Made by a program: the position numbers and the translations under genes. From Hymenobacter lapidiphilus (GTDB taxonomy: Bacteria; Bacteroidota; Bacteroidia; Cytophagales; Hymenobacteraceae), in the NCBI RefSeq assembly GCF_003417065.2, contig NZ_QVLT01000026.1:1-64000 (forward strand): a stretch of DNA of 64,000 nt, in the 5' to 3' direction. Shown one piece after another: positions 54,922 to 62,889 of the stretch (position 1 is the first letter of the stretch; the number at the start of each line of letters is the position of its first letter). A model generated the notes under the pieces. That model did no database searches, was not told the origin of the DNA, and saw only the letters and a program-made list of their open reading frames with translations.

Positions 54922-55965
54922 ATGCCCGTGTATAAATTCCTCATCAAACCCCTGCTTTTCAACTTCGACGCTGAGCGCGCCCATTATCTCGTTTTCGATA
55001 ATTTGCGCCGTGCTGCGCGGATGCCGGGTACCAAAGCGCTGTTGCGGACGCTATATAATTTCCAGGATTCCAGCCTGGAGCGGGAGGTTTTCGGGCTGAA
55101 ATTCCCTAACCCCGTGGGCCTGGCGGCGGGGTTTGATAAGAACGCAGCCCTGACCGATGAGCTGGCCACGCTAGGCTTTGGCTTCGTGGAGATTGGGACC
55201 GTGACGCCCCGGCCGCAGTCCGGTAACCCCGCGCCGCGCCTGTTTCGACTGCCGCAGGACGAGGCGCTGGTGAACCGCATGGGCTTCAACAACGACGGGG
55301 CAGCCGTGGTAGCGGCCCGGCTGGCCCGGCGGCGTAACCGGCAGCTTATCATCGGCGGTAACATTGGCAAGAACAAGGACACGCCCAACGAGCACGCCGC
55401 CGCCGATTACGTGGCCGGCTTTGAGGCTCTGGCCGAGGTGGTCGATTACTTTGTGGTGAACGTGAGCTCACCCAACACGCCCAACCTACGCCAGTTGCAG
55501 GAGAAAAAGCCCCTAATTGAGCTATTGCAGCAGGTGCAGGCCCGGAACCTGGCCCGCGCCGTGCCGCGTCCGCTGCTGCTCAAAATCGCGCCCGACCTCA
55601 CGGATTCGCAGCTCGACGACATTCTGCTCATCGCCCGCGAAACCAACCTGAGCGGCCTCGTCGCCACGAATACCACTATCAGTCGCGATAACCTGAGCAC
55701 CGAGCCTGGTTACGTAGCCAGCCTCGGTGCGGGTGGCCTGAGCGGCAAGCCGCTGCGGGCGCGGGCCACCGAAGTCATTCGCTACCTGCACCGAAAATCG
55801 GACGGACGGCTGCCTATTATCGGCGCCGGTGGCATTCACTCGGCGGCCGATGCACGGGAAAAGCTTGACGCGGGGGCTTCGCTCATTCAACTTTACACCG
55901 GGTTCATTTATGAAGGGCCGGCGCTGGTGAGCCGGATAAACCGGAGCCTGGTGCCAATAGGGTAA
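54922..55965 (+). CDS. pyrD: dihydroorotate dehydrogenase (quinone), class 2
   Basis: 347 aa from ATG 54922 (MPVYKFLIKPLLF); a TTG three codons upstream is less likely. An N-terminal amphipathic membrane-binding part and the class 2 features FPNPVGLAAGFDKNA, NRMGFNN and VNVSSPNTPNLR (catalytic Ser) are present, with GLSGKPL and GAGGI for FMN. It oxidises dihydroorotate and passes electrons to menaquinone. Confidence 0.95.
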   Translation: MPVYKFLIKPLLFNFDAERAHYLVFDNLRRAARMPGTKALLRTLYNFQDSSLEREVFGLKFPNPVGLAAGFDKNAALTDELATLGFGFVEIGTVTPRPQSGNPAPRLFRLPQDEALVNRMGFNNDGAAVVAARLARRRNRQLIIGGNIGKNKDTPNEHAAADYVAGFEALAEVVDYFVVNVSSPNTPNLRQLQEKKPLIELLQQVQARNLARAVPRPLLLKIAPDLTDSQLDDILLIARETNLSGLVATNTTISRDNLSTEPGYVASLGAGGLSGKPLRARATEVIRYLHRKSDGRLPIIGAGGIHSAADAREKLDAGASLIQLYTGFIYEGPALVSRINRSLVPIG

Positions 55966-56044
55966 CTAAAGCAAGAGTAAGAACCCCCCCCCGTTAGAGT
56001 GAGGTGGTCCAGCTAAAACGGACAGTGAGAAGTCTTCCCTGCCC

Positions 56045-56347
56045 ATGACCGAGAAACTAAATCCTGGCGTTTTGCCCGCCACGCGCAAGAAATACACGCC
56101 CGCGTTCAAAGTCGAGTGCGTGCGCCAAGTGGTGGCCGGTGCCCGACAATCCGACGTGGCCCGCGCCCAAGGCATTTCGCCGGCCCTGCTGGGCCGCTGG
56201 CAGCGCGAGGCACTGGAAAAGGCCGTGCCCAGCAGCGCCGAGCGGGGAGAAATCAAGCGGCTGCGCGCCGAGCTGCGGCGCGTGGAAATAGAGCGCGATA
56301 TTTTAAAAAAAGTCGTGACCATCTTTGCGCAACCGCCTCAGTCATGA
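56045..56347 (+). CDS. IS3-family transposase OrfA
   Basis: 100 aa: helix-turn-helix (VECVRQVVAGARQSDVARAQ) and a leucine-zipper tail (RRVEIERDILKKVVTIF). Its stop overlaps the OrfB start by ATGA at 56344, unlike the -1 frameshift arrangement of some relatives. Confidence 0.88.
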   Translation: MTEKLNPGVLPATRKKYTPAFKVECVRQVVAGARQSDVARAQGISPALLGRWQREALEKAVPSSAERGEIKRLRAELRRVEIERDILKKVVTIFAQPPQS

Positions 56348-57213
56348 GCCGCTACCAGTTCATTCAAGCCTGCACCGAGCCCTGGCCCGTGCGGTTGCTC
56401 TGCCGCCTGTTGGCCGTCAGTGCAACCGGTTATTATCAATGGCACAAACGCCCGGCTCGACTGGCTGCAGTTTGGCATTTGGCAGCGCAGGAGGCCTTTA
56501 CGCGCCATGCTCGCCACTACGGCACCCGGCGGTTGCAGGCTGAATTACGCGCTGAAGGCCATGCCGTGGGTCGCTATGCCCTGCGCTCGTGGCTGCACCG
56601 AAATGGGCTGCGGGCGCTGAGCACCCGCCCGCAACGCCCCCGCACGACCGTGGCCGACCCGGCCGCCGTCGTGACCGAAAACCTGCTGCTCGGTCAGCCT
56701 GCCCCCACCGCCCCCGATCAGGTGTGGGTGGGCGACATCACCTATTTGCCGCTGGCGGGCGGACACTGGTGCTATCTAGCTACCTGGCGTGACACCTGTT
56801 CGCGCCGGGTTGTGGGCTGGCACCTGGCGGCCCAGATGCCTACCGAACTCGTGCTCTTCGCGCTTGAACAAGCGCTGACGCTGCGTCAACCCGCGCCAGG
56901 GCTTATCATCCATGCTGACCACGGCAGTCAGTACACCAGCGCCGCCTGCCGGGCCCGCATCGAGCGGGCCGAAGCGGTGGCCAGCTTCAGCCGGCCGGGT
57001 AATCCCTACGACAACGTGCAGGCCGAAGCCGGCTGGAGCACGCTCAAAACCGAATTGCTGCCTCCTGGAACCGCTTTTTCCAGCTTGGAGGAGGCCCGTC
57101 TGGAAGTTGCTCATTACCTCGATACTTACTTCAATCTCGACCGCCGCCACTCCGCCCTCGGCTACCGCTCACCCCATCAATTTGAACAAGAATTCAAAAC
57201 CAACCTACCTTAG
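56344..57213 (+). CDS. IS3-family transposase OrfB (DDE)
   Basis: 289 aa from ATG 56344. HTH_21 region (HARHYGTRRLQAELRAEGHA) and an rve integrase core with the three acidic residues in VGDITYLPL, HADHGSQYTS and QAEAGWSTLKTE. The full length and intact motifs make this the only IS3 copy in the window likely to be active. Confidence 0.92.
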   Translation: MSRYQFIQACTEPWPVRLLCRLLAVSATGYYQWHKRPARLAAVWHLAAQEAFTRHARHYGTRRLQAELRAEGHAVGRYALRSWLHRNGLRALSTRPQRPRTTVADPAAVVTENLLLGQPAPTAPDQVWVGDITYLPLAGGHWCYLATWRDTCSRRVVGWHLAAQMPTELVLFALEQALTLRQPAPGLIIHADHGSQYTSAACRARIERAEAVASFSRPGNPYDNVQAEAGWSTLKTELLPPGTAFSSLEEARLEVAHYLDTYFNLDRRHSALGYRSPHQFEQEFKTNLP

Positions 57214-57243
57214 CTTACTGTCTGTTTTCACTGCACCACCCCA

Positions 57244-57418
57244 GCCGGAGCACGTAGGGGAATTCGGACAGCAATTGCGGGCGCAGTGTTCCGGCTGTCA
57301 GCTGCTGTTCTGTGGTTCGCTGGCCCGGCATCTGAGCACGCAACTGCCGCCCGGGGCCGAGTATATAAGCCGGATAACGGATGTGCTTGAGCGCCTGGAT
57401 GCCGGCCGGGCCTGGTAG
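57244..57418 (+). pseudogene. C-terminal gene fragment cut by the IS3 element
   Basis: About 55 codons (FGQQLRAQCSGCQLLFCGSL ... PPGAEYISRITDVLERL) starting at the IS right end and ending at TAG 57418. The frame is coding-like but has no start. It could be the tail of a cobalamin-binding or MerR-type protein; this is a guess. Confidence 0.45.
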
Positions 57419-57593
57419 CCTGGTTCAGTACGATACCCCATCGGAGCGCATTAAAAAGTGGGGGCAGTCGGGTAATATACAAGGCAGCAGGGCGAGCAAG
57501 GGCTAATTGGCTTATCGCTTTCCTCACTGCCCTCACACCATGTTTTCTTACGCCTGCAAATGGAAGGGGGCAAGAACTTGGCGGTGGAGGTCC

Positions 57594-58028
57594 CTAGGCC
57601 CGTTGCTTCGCCAACCAGTCCAAGGCAGCTACCTCGTCGGTGAACCACCCCATCCGTACGCCATGAACAAAGCCGTTCTGCAACTGCCCGTAGCCCAACG
57701 CCGGCAAGCCGGCCCACACCGGCTCCGGGACCAGGAAGCAAAGGCAAGCTCCCGAACCCAGCTCCCGTGAGATGCGGGGAAAGTACTCGTCGCGCATCCA
57801 GTCGTGCAGGGCCTGGGGCTGTGCTTGCTGGTGCGAGCGGCCGTCCAGGAGCCAATACCGGCAGGCGTAGTGGCGGGCCGTGGCCAGCAGCAGCTCGCAG
57901 GTCTCCGTAATTTCTTCCGCGCTAAGCCGGCGGCTGTTGCAACCCCGGAGTAAGGGCGGACACGGCTCATACGTGATGGCGTAGTGGGCTAAAGGGGATA
58001 GGGACAACTCTTTCATCTCCGGCTTCAT
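57594..58028 (-). CDS. hypothetical protein (STAS-like fold possible)
   Basis: 144 aa. Features CELLLATARHYACRYWLLDGR and CFLVPEPVWAGLPALGYGQL plus EVAALDWLAKQ resemble a family of uncharacterised Bacteroidota proteins with a SpoIIAA/STAS-like alpha/beta fold. No signal peptide. A start at codon 5 is also possible. No functional context. Confidence 0.55.
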   Translation of the reverse strand: MKPEMKELSLSPLAHYAITYEPCPPLLRGCNSRRLSAEEITETCELLLATARHYACRYWLLDGRSHQQAQPQALHDWMRDEYFPRISRELGSGACLCFLVPEPVWAGLPALGYGQLQNGFVHGVRMGWFTDEVAALDWLAKQRA

Positions 58029-58310
58029 GCGCTACAAGGTACCACCCCTGGCTTATAAGCCAAAGCCGGAGCTTGAAGCAGGGGCCGCGAAAGAGCAGGA
58101 ACAGCGCTTCCCGGCAGGACCACCGGGTCGAATTTACGCGGGGGTGGGATATCTTAGAAGTCGGTGATGTAAGTAACCATCATTTCAGGATAGGGTATGA
58201 TAAGGGCCCGTTATCGTACTCTATCTGAGGGCATGTGGCTGCTGGTAGTGCTTCTTTCCGTACTATCACTCAATCTCAGCATACGAGCAGTTTAAGGCTG
58301 CTTACTGCCG

Positions 58311-59459
58311 CTATAAGCCAGGACCAGCTAGAGAAGAGCCTGCATAATAGAAGCCGTAGCGATACTGGGCCGTACCGGTTTTCTCCCCCTGCTTGTCGTA
58401 GCTGGTGAGTCGATCCAGCAGGCCATTAGGCAGATAGGTATACTTGGTCAGTCGTATCAGTTCGTCGAAGACGTAGTGCTGGCTTTCCAGCAGCTGGCCC
58501 CGCTCGTTGCGCTTGAAGATGCTCCGCCGGCCGTAGCCATTGCTGGTACTCACCCCGCCGCTCGCGTCGTAGGTTTGCGTGAACTGGGGTAGTGCCAGGC
58601 CCTTGGTATGCCGGGCCAGATCGTCCTGCCACTGCGTTGGCTCGTCTGTTTTCAGGGGTCCGGCTTCCGGATGAGCCGCTACGTAGTCGATAAATGCTTT
58701 ACGAAAGTCGAGTTGGCCCATTTCCAGCACCTGCTTTCCGTTAAGCTTTATATATTCGTATGCTACTTCGCGCAGGCCGTAGTCGTTGAAGGTGAGCTTA
58801 TCCTGACGCCATAGCTTTTCGCCGGGACCCACGTAATAGGTGCGGCTGAGCTGCTTAAGCTTCCCGGTGAGGTAGCTGCTGGTGGCCAGGTAGGTGGTAT
58901 CGCGCTGCTTCCACGTGCGGGAGCGTTCGTAGGGTTCCCAATCGCCATTCAGCTCATTCCACAGCGCCGCAATCCCCGTGCCCGGCATCAGTGGGTAGTG
59001 GGTGCAGGAAGCGGGTAACCATACCTGCCCCAGACGGGTGGTATCGGCCGGGTCAGGGAGGCGACTAAAGGATGCCACGAGCCGCAGCTCATCATTGGCC
59101 GCATACGTTAAGTCCATGCGGCGGCCCAGGCGGCCAGCCTGCGCCCAGTACTGGCGCACAACGCGGCCCTTGCCGTCGCACTCCTGAAAGGAAGCTACTG
59201 TAAAGCCGGGCATCACGTCTCGCCGCCGCTCATCGGTTTGCTGCTGCTGCACCAGCACTGTCCGAACCTTGTGCCGGCGGTACTGCTCCTCCACCGGACG
59301 GGTATAGATCTGGCTGGTGGTCACGTCGTAGGAAGTAGGCACGAAATCCTGCGCCTGCACCGTTGGGCTGCTCGCCAGCAGCGCCGCGGCGCCAAGCATC
59401 AGCCGATGGCGGTGCGCTAATGTCGTGGGGGGGCGCTTGTCTGGGGGGGGCGTAGCCAT
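58311..59459 (-). CDS. exported hypothetical protein with YD/MORN-like repeats
   Basis: 382 aa from ATG 59459 (MATPPPD). The hydrophobic leader LMLGAAALLASSPTVQAQ is a signal peptide. The body has repeated short beta motifs such as DGKGRVVRQYW, NERGQLLESQHYV and LPNGLLDRLTSYDKQGEKTG, as in RHS/YD or MORN-type repeat proteins common in Bacteroidota. Probably periplasmic or surface. It diverges from the TonB-domain gene. Function unknown. Confidence 0.6.
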   Translation of the reverse strand: MATPPPDKRPPTTLAHRHRLMLGAAALLASSPTVQAQDFVPTSYDVTTSQIYTRPVEEQYRRHKVRTVLVQQQQTDERRRDVMPGFTVASFQECDGKGRVVRQYWAQAGRLGRRMDLTYAANDELRLVASFSRLPDPADTTRLGQVWLPASCTHYPLMPGTGIAALWNELNGDWEPYERSRTWKQRDTTYLATSSYLTGKLKQLSRTYYVGPGEKLWRQDKLTFNDYGLREVAYEYIKLNGKQVLEMGQLDFRKAFIDYVAAHPEAGPLKTDEPTQWQDDLARHTKGLALPQFTQTYDASGGVSTSNGYGRRSIFKRNERGQLLESQHYVFDELIRLTKYTYLPNGLLDRLTSYDKQGEKTGTAQYRYGFYYAGSSLAGPGL

Positions 59460-59596
59460 CTGTCTTTTATAGAACACGGGAATTGTCAGGCCCTAAAGAT
59501 CGGGCACTTCGTCGAATTGGCCACCACTAGGCCCACCGGCTTTTTTCCTTGACAGGAGCAGTAGGAAAAACCCCACGTATCGGGTTAATTTTGAGC

Positions 59597-61099
59597 ATGC
59601 CCCATTCCACTTTACCGCGCCTGCTACTGGCCGTCTGCCTGTTGGCGAGCACTCTGCAGCCCCTGCTTGCCCAGGATAGCAAGAAAGTATACACCTACGT
59701 GGAACAGATGCCGCAGCTACCGGGCGCCGGGGGCACTGGGGCCGTGCAGGCCGCCATTCTGAAGAACTTCCGCTACCCGGCCGATGCGTCGCCGGCGCAG
59801 CTGCCGGGCCAGGTGTATGTACAGTTTAACGTCACGCAAACCGGTCAGGTAGAGGAGGCCAAGGTGGTGAAGGGCCTCTCGCCCGGTATCGACGCGGCCG
59901 CCCTGGACGCGGTGCGCCGCCTGCCCCGTTTCGTGCCCGGCAAGCAAAACGGCCAGGCCGTCACCGTTCGCTTTACTATTCCGCTGAAACTCGCCCTCAA
60001 TGGTCAGGCCTCGACTGCCACGACGGGGGCCGACAACCCGCCCGCCAGCACAACGGTGGTAAAGAGCGCGAACGAGCCGGTGCCGGAAGTAGCCCAAAAC
60101 AAAGTATACACTTACGTGGAGCAGATGCCGCAGCTGCCCGGTGCCAGGGGGAACGACGCCGTCATGGCGGCCGTGCAAAAAAACCTGGTCCTGCCCGCCG
60201 ATACCCCCGAAGGGCGGGTGTTTGCCAGCTTTACGGTCACGGCCACCGGCGAAGTGACGGATGTCAGCATCCTGAAGGGGCTCAGCCCCGCGACCGATGC
60301 CGCCGTGCTGGCCGCCGTAAGCAAGCTGCCGCGGTTTGAGCCCGGCAAGCAGAACGGCCGGACCGTAGCGGTCAAGTCCACCGTGGCGGTAAACGTCTAC
60401 CGGCCCGACCATGTGTTCGAAGCGCGTGAGGTAGCTACGCGGGCGCGCTTCCCGGAGCCGGGACTGTTTGCCTATCTGCAGCGCAACCTGAAAGTGCCGG
60501 CGGTGGTCAGCACGGAAAAGCTGCGGGGTTGGGTGGGCGTTGACCTGGTGGTGCTGGCTTCGGGTAAAGTGAGCGCCGTCACGCTAACTAAAAAGATGTG
60601 CGGGAGCTGCGATGCGGAAGTGTTGCGGCTAGTGCAAAGCTTTCCCGCCTGGGTGCCGGCCCGCGACCAGGGCGGGCGCGCCGTGGCCGCACGCCAGCAC
60701 CTGGAAATACCCCTGCCGCTTCCCGACCCGGGCAGCCCCTTCACCACGCCTGAAAATATCGCTACCTACGTGCAGCAACCGGCGACGCTGCTTGATGGCA
60801 CCCCCATCCAGGAGCTGGGGGCTTTGCTGACGAAGCGCATCAACTACCCGGAAACTGCCCGCCGCGAGCAGATTACGGGTACGGCTCAGCTCGAATTCCT
60901 GGTCGATGCCAACGGGATTGTACGGGAGCCCCGGCTGACCCAGTCCGTCTGCCGCAGCTGCGACCAGGCAATTCTGGACGCGTTAAAAGCGCTGGGTCCC
61001 TTTGTTCCGGCCCGCCAGGGTGAACAGGGAGCAGTGCCCATAAAACTGAATGTCAGCGTCCCCTTTACGCCCATTGCCCGACCGGCAGGCGGCAAGTAA
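59597..61099 (+). CDS. periplasmic protein with four tandem TonB C-terminal domains
   Basis: 500 aa from ATG 59597 (MPHSTLP). A cleavable signal peptide ends near QPLLAQ. Four TonB_C-type domains follow (about 35-130, 155-260, 270-375 and 400-490), each with a GxVxV...TGxV...KGLSP type strand-helix-strand pattern. Domains 1 and 2 both start with KVYTYVEQMPQLPGA and look like a recent duplication; 3 and 4 carry CGSCD and CRSCD. There is no Pro-rich spacer or membrane anchor as in an energy-transducing TonB. A role in binding TonB boxes or peptidoglycan is possible. It precedes the isonitrile synthase gene by 74 bases. Confidence 0.8.
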   Translation: MPHSTLPRLLLAVCLLASTLQPLLAQDSKKVYTYVEQMPQLPGAGGTGAVQAAILKNFRYPADASPAQLPGQVYVQFNVTQTGQVEEAKVVKGLSPGIDAAALDAVRRLPRFVPGKQNGQAVTVRFTIPLKLALNGQASTATTGADNPPASTTVVKSANEPVPEVAQNKVYTYVEQMPQLPGARGNDAVMAAVQKNLVLPADTPEGRVFASFTVTATGEVTDVSILKGLSPATDAAVLAAVSKLPRFEPGKQNGRTVAVKSTVAVNVYRPDHVFEAREVATRARFPEPGLFAYLQRNLKVPAVVSTEKLRGWVGVDLVVLASGKVSAVTLTKKMCGSCDAEVLRLVQSFPAWVPARDQGGRAVAARQHLEIPLPLPDPGSPFTTPENIATYVQQPATLLDGTPIQELGALLTKRINYPETARREQITGTAQLEFLVDANGIVREPRLTQSVCRSCDQAILDALKALGPFVPARQGEQGAVPIKLNVSVPFTPIARPAGGK

Positions 61100-61173
61100 G
61101 CTCCATTCCTGGTCCGCACTAGGGGCAATTGCTTCCGGCCGGTTTACGGTATCACTTCCTATTACTTGATTAG

Positions 61174-62790
61174 ATGATGTCCGTTCCGGCCTTCCCGTTA
61201 TCAGCTTCTTCAAGCCGTCGGCGCTTGCTCGATACCGGTTTACGCCTACTGGAAGAGCAGGGGTTTGCTGCGGTATCCATGGCCGACATTGCCGCCGCCG
61301 CCGCTCAGCCGCTGGCAGAAGTCTACCGGCATTTCGGCTCCAAAAACGACTTGGTAAGCGGTTTCTACCAGCGCGTACATGACGAGCTGGAGGGGCGCGT
61401 CTGCGACCTACCCGCCGGGACGGTGGCCCTGCGCTTTCAGACGCTGATGCGCTGGAAAATGGACTTGGTGGTGCCCCAGCACCGCTTGCTCCGCTCACAA
61501 ATAGCGCATTTGCTCGATGCCGAGGACCCGATTGGGGTGCTCAGCCCCGAGACGGAAAGCATTCGGCTCCGCGGGCTGGCCCTGTTTGAAATCGTGGTGC
61601 GAGGCGCTACCGACGCACCCGCTGAATCGCTTATATCCTCCCTGGCCCAGACCCTGTATGCCGGGCACTGGGGCGTACTGGGCCTGCGGCTGCTCGACCG
61701 CTCGGCCGAGGGACGCGTTACTGACGGACTGCTGGAAATGCTTAGTGCCGGGCTGGCCTTATCCACGCCCCAGCTCTCGACCCTATTCGGGCCCTTGTTG
61801 CTGGGGCAGGTAGCCGCGGCCGTTGGGCAATTCCTGCAGGTAGCACCGGCAGTGGACTTTGACGTGGCCCGGCGGGTGGCCAAGCTCCTTTTATTGCACC
61901 GCAAAGTCCTGCCAACCGACCCTGCTGACGAATCCACGCAGGCCGATGAGCAAAGCATCGCCCTGCACCTGCCCAAGCTGCACTACTACATCCGCCAGGG
62001 CCTGCCCATCCACCTGATTCTGCCCGCCTTCCCGGCCAAGTCGCCCAATCCACGTAAAGTGCTCGGCAAGCTGCCCGACCTGGGCGAGGAAATAGCTCTC
62101 ACGTTTTTGCAGAGCCTCTGCGACGCTATCGGGCAGGTATACGCGCCCGGGGCGCGCATCAGCATCTGCGCGGATGGGCGCGTATTCGCCGACCTCGTGC
62201 AGGTAAGTGATGCAGATGTATCGGCCTACAATGAAGTGCTCAGGCAACTGATTGAGCAGCTGGGCACGTCGGCGCTGGACATTATCAACCTGGAAGACGT
62301 GCTGGTTACTGACTCGTTCGACGAGGCCCGCACCTGGATTATGGACCAGTATGGCGAGCCGCTGGAGGAGCTCAAAGCCCGCGTGCGAGACACGGCGCAC
62401 CACCGCGCTATGTTCAACGGGATTCACCGTTTCGTGTCGGAAGATGGCCTGGCGCTGGCGCCCGAAAAAAGCAAGAGCCGGGTGAAAGAGGAAAGCAAGC
62501 ATGTGGCTTACGAGGTCATTCGGCGCAGCAATGCTTGGACGCGGCTGCTGGCCCAGGAGTTTCCGCACGCCGTGCGCCTGAGCATCCATCCGCAGCATCC
62601 GCATTCCGACAAAATCGGCCTGCGTATCACCCGGGCCGTGGACAACTGGCTCACGCCCTGGCACGGCGTAGTGCTGCTGCGCGACAACGACTACGTGCTG
62701 GTTAAGCGGCACCAGGCCGAGGAATCGGGCGCCGTTTTGGTGGAGAAGCACGGGCAGCCCAGCCACTATGTGGCCGGCCCGAATTCTTAA
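61174..62790 (+). CDS. TetR regulator fused to isonitrile (isocyanide) synthase
   Basis: 538 aa. Residues about 15-60 are a TetR helix-turn-helix (GFAAVSMADIAAAAAQPLAE, YRHFGSKNDLV), followed by a helical TetR-type ligand domain (to about 245). From about residue 270 the sequence is a PvcA/IsnA-type isonitrile synthase (PF05141): FPAKSPNPRKVLGKLPDLGE, LCDAIGQVYAPGARISIC, DGRVFADLV. In known members it converts the amino group of Tyr or Trp to an isonitrile with ribulose-5-phosphate. Usual synthases are about 330 aa without a DNA-binding part, so the fusion is unusual. A dioxygenase gene follows 99 bases downstream, as in pvcAB/isnAB. Confidence 0.85.
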   Translation: MMSVPAFPLSASSSRRRLLDTGLRLLEEQGFAAVSMADIAAAAAQPLAEVYRHFGSKNDLVSGFYQRVHDELEGRVCDLPAGTVALRFQTLMRWKMDLVVPQHRLLRSQIAHLLDAEDPIGVLSPETESIRLRGLALFEIVVRGATDAPAESLISSLAQTLYAGHWGVLGLRLLDRSAEGRVTDGLLEMLSAGLALSTPQLSTLFGPLLLGQVAAAVGQFLQVAPAVDFDVARRVAKLLLLHRKVLPTDPADESTQADEQSIALHLPKLHYYIRQGLPIHLILPAFPAKSPNPRKVLGKLPDLGEEIALTFLQSLCDAIGQVYAPGARISICADGRVFADLVQVSDADVSAYNEVLRQLIEQLGTSALDIINLEDVLVTDSFDEARTWIMDQYGEPLEELKARVRDTAHHRAMFNGIHRFVSEDGLALAPEKSKSRVKEESKHVAYEVIRRSNAWTRLLAQEFPHAVRLSIHPQHPHSDKIGLRITRAVDNWLTPWHGVVLLRDNDYVLVKRHQAEESGAVLVEKHGQPSHYVAGPNS

Positions 62791-62889
62791 CCATTGCGGT
62801 AGAATACGCCACCGGAATACTCGCCCCGGCACCGCATCTTTACCGGACGCATCCGATACCCGGATACCTGCCTTATCTCGCTATTTTCT

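Larger units (their letters stand above)
56000..57243 (+). mobile_element. IS3-family insertion sequence, apparently intact
   Basis: 1244 bp bounded by imperfect inverted ends: TGAGGTGGTCCAGCTAAAAC at 56000 and, on the other strand, TGGGGTGGTGCAGTGAAAAC ending at 57243. Both ORFs are open. No clear target duplication was seen. It separates pyrD from a truncated gene fragment. Confidence 0.85.
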
